Translations under genes and position numbers: made by a program
Notes under the pieces: model-generated
Told to the model about the DNA's origin: nothing
Seen by the model: only the letters and a program-made list of their open reading frames with translations
The model's database searches: none
Origin: Photobacterium proteolyticum
Lineage (GTDB): Bacteria > Pseudomonadota > Gammaproteobacteria > Enterobacterales > Vibrionaceae
NCBI RefSeq assembly: GCF_001939735.1
Contig: NZ_MJIL01000060.1
Coordinates: 124,001-188,000 of the forward strand
Direction of reading: 5' to 3'
DNA: 64,000 nt
Shown: positions 18,527 to 25,991 of the stretch, in pieces
Numbering within the stretch: the first letter of the stretch is position 1
Layout: every line of letters begins with the position of its first letter

Positions 18527-20143
18527 TTAAAGAGAAGGGCTTGTGTTAATGCTCGTCCCTTTCGCCGTGTAGAGCGATGTTTCGGTTCTTAACCCTTTGA
18601 TGAGACTCACACACATCAATAGGAGAATAATGGTAAACGGTAGGGCTGTGGCAATGGTACCTGCCTGTAGAGCCTGGATTGCTTCGGTTCCGCCGACCCA
18701 TAACATGACTGCCGCAATTGCACCTTCAACGGTTGCCCAGAAGATACGCTGCGGAACAGGCGCATCCACTTTACCGCCAGCAGTAATGCTATCGATAACC
18801 AGAGAGCCTGAATCAGACGAGGTGATAAAAAACACCAAGATTAGCGCGATAGAAATCACTGAGATGATTGAGCCAAATGGCAGAGCATCAAATACGTGAA
18901 ACAGAGTCAGAGATATATCAGTCAGCCCGTTTGCACCTAGCTCACCCACTTTATTCACCACCTGGTCGATAGCAATACCACCAAAGACGGACATCCAGAT
19001 CAGGGTAATCAGGGTTGGAATAAAGATTACGGCAATCAGGAACTCTCTAACTGTTCTGCCCTTAGAAACGCGGGCAATGAACATCCCGACAAATGGTGAC
19101 CAAGAAATCCACCAAGCCCAGTAAAAGACTGTCCAGCCGTGCATCCAGGTCTCGTCTTCACGGCCATGCGGGTTGCTCAGAGGAATGATGTTCTCGACAT
19201 AACCCATGAAGGTTGCAGGCAGAGAACCTTTTGCAATGGCAAAACCAACCAAGGTAACGAAGACAAGAAGCGCAAAGGCGAAAAGCATGTTGATGTTGCT
19301 TAGCACCTTAACGCCGCCTTCAATACCACGAACAACAGACATAACAGCCAGTGTAGTAACAAAAGCAATGACGGCTAACTGCATGCCAAGGCCACCTTCG
19401 GTGCCAAAGACATGATTGATGCCACTGGTTGCCTGTTGAGCTCCAAGCCCTAGAGATGTCGCAAGACCAAACAGGGTGGCCAGAACAGCCATAATATCAA
19501 TGGCGTTACCAAACCAACCCCAAGTTCTATCACCGAGAATTGGGTAAAAAATTGAACGGATAGAAAGTGGCAGGCCTTTGTTGAAGGTGAAGAAAGCCAG
19601 CGAAAGGGCGACGATTGCATACATTGACCATGCATGAATTCCCCAGTGGAACATGGTTGCTCCCAGAGCGACTTCCTTCGCCTCTGGTGAATAAGCTTCT
19701 ACGGCAAGAGGCGTTTCATACCAGCCAGTAAAGTAGGCCGTTGGCTCAGCCACCCCCCAGAACATAAGGCCGATACCCATACCGGCCGCAAACAACATTG
19801 CAAGCCATGAGATCTTTGAGTGCTCAGGTTTGGCATTGATACCCCCGAGCCTGATTTTGCCAAGCGGTGAGATTATCAGGCCAAGGCAAAAAATAAGGAA
19901 AATATTGCCAGACCACATGAACAGGAGGTCAAAGTTTTCAATGATTTGAAACTTTAGGCCATTGAGGGCGGCTTTGGCAGTACTCGGTTCAACAAGCAAG
20001 AGTGCGCTCAAAAATAGAATAATCAGTCCGGCACTGATGCCGAATACAGGGTTATGAACGTCAAATCCCCATTTTTGAATGTTGTCTTGCCCAACTTCGT
20101 AATCCGTTGTTTCTATACTGTATTTACTAAATACGCTATCCAT
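18527..20143 (-). CDS. BCCT-family betaine/choline/carnitine transporter
   Basis: Secondary transporter for glycine betaine or another quaternary amine, generally Na+-coupled and used in osmoprotection. The 538-residue protein has about 12 membrane segments. It carries the BCCT landmarks GMGIGLMFWGVAEPTAYF (the Gly-rich substrate helix) and TVFYWAWWISWSPFVGMFIARVSKGRTVREF. I chose the ATG at 20143 (MDSVFSKYS); a TTG four codons upstream is the alternative. It lies alone on the minus strand. The exact substrate is not determined by the sequence. Confidence 0.92.
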   Translation of the reverse strand: MDSVFSKYSIETTDYEVGQDNIQKWGFDVHNPVFGISAGLIILFLSALLLVEPSTAKAALNGLKFQIIENFDLLFMWSGNIFLIFCLGLIISPLGKIRLGGINAKPEHSKISWLAMLFAAGMGIGLMFWGVAEPTAYFTGWYETPLAVEAYSPEAKEVALGATMFHWGIHAWSMYAIVALSLAFFTFNKGLPLSIRSIFYPILGDRTWGWFGNAIDIMAVLATLFGLATSLGLGAQQATSGINHVFGTEGGLGMQLAVIAFVTTLAVMSVVRGIEGGVKVLSNINMLFAFALLVFVTLVGFAIAKGSLPATFMGYVENIIPLSNPHGREDETWMHGWTVFYWAWWISWSPFVGMFIARVSKGRTVREFLIAVIFIPTLITLIWMSVFGGIAIDQVVNKVGELGANGLTDISLTLFHVFDALPFGSIISVISIALILVFFITSSDSGSLVIDSITAGGKVDAPVPQRIFWATVEGAIAAVMLWVGGTEAIQALQAGTIATALPFTIILLLMCVSLIKGLRTETSLYTAKGTSINTSPSL

Positions 20144-20413
20144 ACTTCTTCTCAAACGTTTTGTCCTCTAAGTATTTACCTCTGCTAAATATCATCTCAA
20201 CAGCTCAAAAAAGGAAAATGCTTAGACTTCAAATTAAAAAAATCGGCAGAATGTTAACATTGTGATAAGTATCTCACAAGTTTTGATTTGAATTTCATCA
20301 TTTGGCAAAGGTTTTTATCAGTAAAGCGTTAGCTTTTGCAATATAATGTTTTGACCTCTAATTGTTTGTGTTGAATCTATCGAAAAGCGAGAGATATAGC
20401 GGGATGGCGCAAG
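20144..20413. other. Upstream region of the BCCT gene
   Basis: About 270 bp, AT-rich, expected to hold the BCCT promoter. I see no gene; together with the hairpin and the gene remnant that follow, it makes up the 586-bp gap between two minus-strand genes. Confidence 0.5.
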
Positions 20414-20442
20414 AAACCCAGTCACGTGAAGTGACTGGGTTT
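20414..20442 (-). terminator. Hairpin with a 12-bp perfect stem, probable terminator
   Basis: AAACCCAGTCAC and GTGACTGGGTTT flank a five-base loop. The stem is perfect but no long T-run follows on either strand. It lies downstream of the minus-strand gene remnant and the GST gene, so it may end that transcript. Confidence 0.55.
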
Positions 20443-20484
20443 GATGCTCTTTGAGGCGTTTTCTAATTGTGGCTAGCCGATCAG

Positions 20485-20592
20485 TTATTTTTCTTGGATT
20501 TTGGTTGTTACAGCTATTCGGTTCCATGCATTCATGACTGAAATCAGCATAATGAGCTGGGCAATTTGTGGTGGGTCGAAGGCTATGTTCAG
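20485..20592 (-). pseudogene. C-terminal remnant of an AhpD/carboxymuconolactone decarboxylase-like gene
   Basis: The minus-strand frame reads LNIAFDPPQIAQLIMLISVMNAWNRIAVTTKIQEK and then a stop. 'PPQIAQLIMLI..MNAWNRIAV' is the usual C-terminal helix pair of AhpD-type alkylhydroperoxidases (commonly '..EQIVELT..IA.INAWNRIAV'). Upstream of Leu the frame stays open briefly but the peptide is hydrophobic and not family-like, and no start is visible. The N-terminal part, with the catalytic CxxC motif, is absent, so this looks like a decayed gene. Confidence 0.6.
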
Positions 20593-20729
20593 CCGAGAAA
20601 AAATCAGAATTATGATTGTGATAATGTAACTCGATATCTTCTTGTTTTAATCGTTTTGCCTAGGTGCATTCTCTTTCTTTTGTGTGATTGTTCTGTTTTG
20701 TGAAATAACTCAACTTTCATTTGAAGCAA

Positions 20730-21368
20730 TTATTGAAAAGCTTGAAGATCGATCTTTTCAAACTTACAGACTTCGTGAACTGTTGGATATTGAGCCATGC
20801 GTTTGAGGTACTGGCTTAAATGAGGGAATGACATCGGTGATCTTTTGGTGCCAAGGGACCACAGCGAGAGCATGAATAGGAAGAAGTCGCAGGCGGAAAA
20901 ATCATCGCCGAGCAGGTATTGTTTGCCTGTTAATGCTTCATTGATGATTTGCAAAGATTCCGCAACGCGCTCATCTTGTGCTTCTCTAATCGCTGGTATG
21001 CCTCCCTCATTAAACGTATGTCTATGTGGGTAGTAACGGACCATGAGTTCAGCTTGAAGTGTGTTGTTTAAATAAGCCAGCCACTGAAAGAACAATGGTC
21101 TTTCTTTGCTTCCTAACGGTGGAATCAAGCCTTTTTCGGGGTGCTGTTCACAAAGGTGAATACAGATGGCCGGACTTTCGAATAACGTTATTTCATCATC
21201 AATCAATGTGGGGATCCGGCCCGCAGGGTTTAACTTCAGGTACTCTGAAGACTTTTGGCGATTAGATTTTCGGTCTACAAGTAATAGCTCATAATCAAGC
21301 TGCATCTCATGGAGCAGAAAGTGGGGAGCAAGGCTGGCGTTGTTGGGGTAGTAATATAGTCGGTACAC
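20730..21368 (-). CDS. Glutathione S-transferase family protein
   Basis: Cytosolic GST-like protein of 212 residues. An N-terminal thioredoxin-fold domain (MYRLYYYPNNASLAPHFLLHE...NPAGRIPTLIDDEITLFESPAICIHLCE) contains the cis-Pro and the 'ES.AI' glutathione-binding stretch. An all-helical C-terminal domain with 'LLGDDFSACDFFLF' follows, the N-capping-box motif of GSTs. Start is GTG at 21368 with AGGA upstream. It lies 44 bp downstream of the VOC gene on the same strand, so the two probably form an operon for detoxification. The substrate is unknown. Confidence 0.88.
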   Translation of the reverse strand: MYRLYYYPNNASLAPHFLLHEMQLDYELLLVDRKSNRQKSSEYLKLNPAGRIPTLIDDEITLFESPAICIHLCEQHPEKGLIPPLGSKERPLFFQWLAYLNNTLQAELMVRYYPHRHTFNEGGIPAIREAQDERVAESLQIINEALTGKQYLLGDDFSACDFFLFMLSLWSLGTKRSPMSFPHLSQYLKRMAQYPTVHEVCKFEKIDLQAFQ

Positions 21369-21412
21369 GTTGAGTCCTTTTCAATAGTATCTAGGGCTTT
21401 TAGCCTTAAGGG

Positions 21413-21781
21413 CTAACAACAGACAGCTTCAATTTTGTTTTCGTCTAAGTCGTAGATATATGCAGCGTAATACGTTCTTCCATATAACGGGCGCAGTCCG
21501 GGCTTGCCACCACAGCGGCCGCCTTGCTTTAGAGCGACTTGATAAAATTCGTCGACAGACTGTGTTGTCGGGGCGCTAAAGGCAACATGGGAACCGTTTC
21601 CGGATGTTGGCTCACCGTCACAGGGGCTGCCAACCCAAAACTCGAAGCTTTCACCGTATGAAGCGGAAACACCATCGATGACGTGTGAGCGTTGAATTTG
21701 AAGTGTTGCAAATACTGCATCATAGAATCGGATGGCAGCTGAAATATCATTTGTACCGACTGAGACATGGTTGATGAACAC
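21413..21781 (-). CDS. VOC-family (glyoxalase/bleomycin-resistance fold) protein
   Basis: A 122-residue single vicinal-oxygen-chelate domain. The first beta-strand (FINHVSVGTNDISAAIRFYDAVF) carries the typical metal-ligand His and the 'FYDAVF' helix, and the end reads YAAYIYDLDENKIEAVCC, with the terminal Glu metal ligand. Start is GTG at 21781, preceded by AAGGA. It is probably co-transcribed with the GST gene downstream. The reaction cannot be assigned; glutathione-linked chemistry is a reasonable guess from the neighbour. Confidence 0.85.
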   Translation of the reverse strand: MFINHVSVGTNDISAAIRFYDAVFATLQIQRSHVIDGVSASYGESFEFWVGSPCDGEPTSGNGSHVAFSAPTTQSVDEFYQVALKQGGRCGGKPGLRPLYGRTYYAAYIYDLDENKIEAVCC

Positions 21782-22171
21782 AATAGGTCCTTATTATACA
21801 GATTGGTATTGTATGTATATACAGTAATGATACAGCAACGTTATATTGATAAAAAGTACTGATTTCAGGTGGTTAGCAATATATCTTTTGCAAATAACAG
21901 CAATATGGCTTTTGTATTTTTAAGTAGGATAAACCCTTTAGTTAATGCCCTTTGGGGATGCTTTTAATCATTTGAACAGAACTGTATGAGTTACGGTGTC
22001 ACTTGTGTTGTGATGTGATGGCGTTTGTTATTGGCGAGGGGTGAGATAGTAAAGCGCTTAGGCGGACCATTATTAATGTAGATGCCACGTCACTATTGGA
22101 TGACTTAAGTGAATGAAATGTTTTTAACATTTGGTTACACTGAACCAAATTCATACTAACAATAAGTAGAG
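21782..22171. other. Intergenic region between the divergent VOC and HD-GYP genes
   Basis: About 390 bp, AT-rich, containing the two divergent promoters. I see no further gene, RNA or strong repeat. Confidence 0.5.
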
Positions 22172-23626
22172 ATGAATACTGAACAACAACTGACAAAACG
22201 AGCTGCGATTCATTACACGCTTGCAGCCGGGATTTTTAGTTTGTATGGCGGGCGGGTATGCCCTTTTCTCGATACGCTTTCGGGGGGGCAGGCTGGACTC
22301 TATGCATTAGTCACATTTTCGCTAATGTTCGTGTTACGTTCGTTATGGATTAAAACAGGCGATAGCATCCATTGCGTGACAAAGAATCTGGCTATATTCG
22401 CTGTAGGGGCAATAGGCCTGTCTGTTTGGTACAACGTTTTTCATAACTTTCCCATTGAAAGCAGCTTTAAGGTTCTGCTTGGTATTGGCAGCCTGGGCGT
22501 ATTGATCAGTCTGGATCTCTCTTTATATAGCCAGATCTTGCATTATCCTAAACAGATCAAGGTGTCGGAGCTGGCGGGTATTCAGAGTTACCGCCATTCA
22601 CTTGCCTTTCAAATGGCTGGAATGGTGATATTTGTGGTTACCTTGCTCACAACAATACTGGGTATGCTGATGCTCAAAGATGTCCGTTGGCTGGCTGAAA
22701 ATATTGCGGTAACGGGGCCGGATTCTGCGATCGCCAGTATCGTCAAAGAGTTTGCCTATGTTGCCGTTGTTCTTGTCGCCTATACCGTCTCTATTATGTA
22801 TCAGTGGCTGAAGTTGTTGCGTTTATTGTTAGTAAATCAACAGCAGGTGCTCGAAGAGGCGGCTAAGGGAGATTTATCTGTTCGCGTGCCCGTTGTCCAG
22901 CATGGCGAGATGGGGACAATTGCGCATTATACCAATGAAATGCTGATCCGATTGGAGCAAAGCTATGATGAAGTCAACCTGACACGCGATGTTGCGATAG
23001 TTGGCTTATCGGCATTGGCTGAATCGCGAGACAATGAAACAGGTGCGCATATATTGCGAACTCAAGAATATGTACGAGCACTGGCAAACCGCCTCAAGTA
23101 TCGAGAGGTCTTTCGCGATTATTTGACCGATGAGCGGATAGATTTGCTGTATAAGTCGGCTCCACTGCATGATATCGGTAAAGTTGGGATTCCAGATGCG
23201 ATACTGCTTAAGCCGGGTAAACTCACTGACGAAGAGTTTGAAACCATGAAAACGCATGCCCTGATCGGTGCTGAATCGATCGCTACGGCTGAAAAGCAAA
23301 TGGGAAGCTCGACCTTCTTGTCCTTGGCGCGTGAAATTGCACTGACTCACCACGAGAAGTGGAATGGAAGTGGCTATCCGGCCGGATTAGCTGGAGAGGA
23401 AATACCGTTGTCAGGTCGGTTGATGGCTTTAGCTGATGTCTATGATGCCCTGATATCGAAGCGAGTGTATAAGCCTGCGTTTAGTCATGAAAAGGCCAAG
23501 ACAATCATTCTGGAAGGAAAGGGAACACATTTCGATCCGCAAGTGGTTGAGGCCTTCTTGGAATGCGAAAATGAGTTTGTAGATATTGCGCGAAATTATC
23601 AAGATGAAGAGGCGATGGTCGCTTAG
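22172..23626 (+). CDS. Membrane HD-GYP phosphodiesterase
   Basis: Likely cyclic-di-GMP phosphodiesterase of 484 residues. The N-terminal half has six or so hydrophobic segments (to about 215), followed by a HAMP-like stretch (about 215-265, 'LRLLLVNQQQVLEEAAKGDLSVRVPVVQHGEMG') and an HD-GYP domain (about 280-475). HDIGK is at 333-337, HHEKWNGSGYP near 392 and GRLMALADVYDAL after it, so the catalytic metal and GYP motifs are complete. The membrane part was not recognised as a named sensor. It is the first of three consecutive cyclic-di-GMP genes on this strand, each separately spaced. Confidence 0.92.
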   Translation: MNTEQQLTKRAAIHYTLAAGIFSLYGGRVCPFLDTLSGGQAGLYALVTFSLMFVLRSLWIKTGDSIHCVTKNLAIFAVGAIGLSVWYNVFHNFPIESSFKVLLGIGSLGVLISLDLSLYSQILHYPKQIKVSELAGIQSYRHSLAFQMAGMVIFVVTLLTTILGMLMLKDVRWLAENIAVTGPDSAIASIVKEFAYVAVVLVAYTVSIMYQWLKLLRLLLVNQQQVLEEAAKGDLSVRVPVVQHGEMGTIAHYTNEMLIRLEQSYDEVNLTRDVAIVGLSALAESRDNETGAHILRTQEYVRALANRLKYREVFRDYLTDERIDLLYKSAPLHDIGKVGIPDAILLKPGKLTDEEFETMKTHALIGAESIATAEKQMGSSTFLSLAREIALTHHEKWNGSGYPAGLAGEEIPLSGRLMALADVYDALISKRVYKPAFSHEKAKTIILEGKGTHFDPQVVEAFLECENEFVDIARNYQDEEAMVA

Positions 23627-23651
23627 TTAATTATTCATGAAGTATATAATT

Positions 23652-23676
23652 GCCCGCTTTTTGTGGGCTATTTTAT
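23652..23676 (+). terminator. Terminator after the HD-GYP gene
   Basis: GCCCGC and GTGGGC form a short stem around TTTTT, followed by TATTTTAT. It lies 25 bp after the stop and is a weak to moderate terminator. Confidence 0.6.
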
Positions 23677-23888
23677 ATGTATTTTTTGCTTGCACTTTAT
23701 TGTTTTGATTGTAATTACTATTAATTGTTGAAATTAGACACCGGGCTGATGATGATATCGGCATTTCTTGATATTGATTGACAAAATAAAAGGATAGAGA
23801 TTGTATTTGTAATACAATCTCTGATACTAATAGCCCCGATGGAATGTTGTGAGGGAACAACGACAATTACTAACCTATAAAGAGTTTT

Positions 23889-25859
23889 ATGCCCGAGCCT
23901 TCAAAGTTAATAGCGCGTTTTACAATTCTATTAATCATGCTTGCTGCCGTGACGTTTTCCTCTCGTTCAATGGCTGGCCAAGACAGCGATCAGCCCTGTA
24001 TCCATTTCTTGAAGTCGATATCAAGCGACAAGGAACAGCCTTTGCTGGATCTTTATGTACAGTCTTTAGTTGCACCCAAAAAAGCAGAGCAGCGCCTGCC
24101 GACAGTGGCAAAGAAAATCGATCCTTCGTATTCCTCAGTAAGGCAGGCGATTTTTTTGCTGGTGAAGTACAACATTGAGCAGGCTGAAGGTGACAATGAT
24201 ATTAAGGCAATGAGCTATATTCGCGAGCTAAAGCAGCTTGGCGAGAAAACTGGCAGTAAATGGATGGTCGCCGAGGCATGGTTGGCTGAAGCGGCTGAGC
24301 TGGTGGATAAGCGAAACTACGAACTGGCAGAATCAACGGTTGCTGTAGTTGCCGATCTGGCGAGGGAACTGGAGTATTCCTCTTTGCTTGCCCGTGCGCT
24401 GAAGTGGCAGGGAAATATCTATATTGACCGTTCGGAATATAAGCAGGGACTGCAGAGTTACCAGAATGCGTATGAAATTTTTCTCGGGTGTGGTGACAAG
24501 CTACAAATAGCCCGCGTTCTATCGAATATTTCAACGGTTTATATACGTATGGAGGAATGGGGAAAGGCTGATCACTATTTGAGCCAGGCTTTGGATATCT
24601 ATCATGAGCAGGCATTTTCCAATCCATTTGCTGAAGCAATACTCCATATCAATGGCAGCGTTATTACTAAGTATTTAAATAGACCAGAAGAGCGTGTTGC
24701 TCATATTAACGAAGCGATGAAAATGGCGGCAAAAACCAGCTCTTACCGTGTGAAGCTGACAGCCCTCATGAATCTGTCTGCTATGCAACAGGATCACGGT
24801 ATGCCACAGGAAGCGATGGAGAGTTCAATAGCTTGCCTGAGGTTGGCAGAAACCTATAACGAGCCCCGTGGTATTGCCAATTGTAATGAAAGCCTGGCTG
24901 AGTCGTATTTACTGTTAAATCAAACTGATCAGGCACTTGAACATGCCTTTCTTGCTCTGGATACCTATGAAAAAAGGAAAAATCGCAAGCGCTACATCTA
25001 CGTGAGTAATATTATTGCTAATATTTATGAGGCATCGGGTGATTTCAAGCTGGCTCTCAAATATTACAAACAGTATGCAGTACAAGGCAAAGAGTACTTG
25101 TTTGATGTTAGAAGAAAAGAGCTGTTTGATTTACAGGAGCGGTTTGAAGCGAAAGAAAAAGAACACGAAATCGTGTTGTTGAAAACGGAAAACTCCTTGA
25201 GCTCAGCACGCCTTGCTGAGCAGGAAGCTCGTGAGAATATGCTAAAGGTCGGCACGGTATTAATTTTGATTGTGCTGTATTTACTTTATCGTCGCTACAG
25301 CAGTATTAGCCGCAACAATATCGCTCTGGAGCAGTCAAATGCGGAACTGGCCACCCAGTCGATGCAAGATCCGCTAACTCGTCTTAACAACCGTCGTTAC
25401 CTTGAAAGGTGGCTGACAACCATTTCTTCAAGACCTGAGCAAAGAACCGCTCTTGTGGTATTGCTAGACATTGATCATTTCAAATCTATCAATGACAAGC
25501 TGGGACATGATGTTGGTGATCAGGTGTTGATCTTGCTGGCTCAGCGAGTAAAAAATGCATCGTGTAGCGGGGATCTGAGTGTTCGCTGGGGAGGAGAAGA
25601 GTTCGTGTTGATAATCAATACTTCTGAACATGAAGCCGATAACATTCTGGCATGTCTAAGCTCGGCTATTTCTGAAATCGCTTTTTCTACCAGTGCCGGA
25701 GATATCACTGTCACTGTTTCTATGGGAGCAGTATTTACAGCGTCCCAGCAGCAGTTGCAAAGCGAATGGGATGCAATTATGGTGGCGGCAGACAAAGCGC
25801 TGTACAGCGTAAAAGCGGCAGGAAGGAATGGATACAAACTAGTAAATTACCCATGCTGA
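23889..25859 (+). CDS. TPR-repeat diguanylate cyclase
   Basis: Predicted diguanylate cyclase of 656 residues. A signal peptide or membrane anchor (about 9-29) is followed by a periplasmic region of tetratricopeptide-type helical pairs (about 110-400), a coiled coil (about 415-447), one membrane segment (about 451-469) and a cytoplasmic GGDEF domain (about 495-650). The active-site motif is RWGGEEF at 566-572, an accepted active form. An RxxD inhibitory site is not present upstream of it. The domain order suggests that the TPR part senses a periplasmic partner. The signal is unknown. Confidence 0.9.
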   Translation: MPEPSKLIARFTILLIMLAAVTFSSRSMAGQDSDQPCIHFLKSISSDKEQPLLDLYVQSLVAPKKAEQRLPTVAKKIDPSYSSVRQAIFLLVKYNIEQAEGDNDIKAMSYIRELKQLGEKTGSKWMVAEAWLAEAAELVDKRNYELAESTVAVVADLARELEYSSLLARALKWQGNIYIDRSEYKQGLQSYQNAYEIFLGCGDKLQIARVLSNISTVYIRMEEWGKADHYLSQALDIYHEQAFSNPFAEAILHINGSVITKYLNRPEERVAHINEAMKMAAKTSSYRVKLTALMNLSAMQQDHGMPQEAMESSIACLRLAETYNEPRGIANCNESLAESYLLLNQTDQALEHAFLALDTYEKRKNRKRYIYVSNIIANIYEASGDFKLALKYYKQYAVQGKEYLFDVRRKELFDLQERFEAKEKEHEIVLLKTENSLSSARLAEQEARENMLKVGTVLILIVLYLLYRRYSSISRNNIALEQSNAELATQSMQDPLTRLNNRRYLERWLTTISSRPEQRTALVVLLDIDHFKSINDKLGHDVGDQVLILLAQRVKNASCSGDLSVRWGGEEFVLIINTSEHEADNILACLSSAISEIAFSTSAGDITVTVSMGAVFTASQQQLQSEWDAIMVAADKALYSVKAAGRNGYKLVNYPC

Positions 25860-25991
25860 GTACACGGTTTACGAGGTATCCTTTACTGTTTATCGTATTG
25901 CTTCACTATTAGTAGCGCCCGTGATTTGTTGCGTCTGCGAAGGGTAAATTGATATTCTTTGATGGAATGAAACTGCGACTGTTAATGGAAA

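Noticed and set aside
20318..20527. A 69-codon minus-strand open frame downstream of the AhpD remnant
   Set aside because: It contains the perfect terminator-like hairpin at 20414-20442, starts inside the remnant and has no ribosome site.
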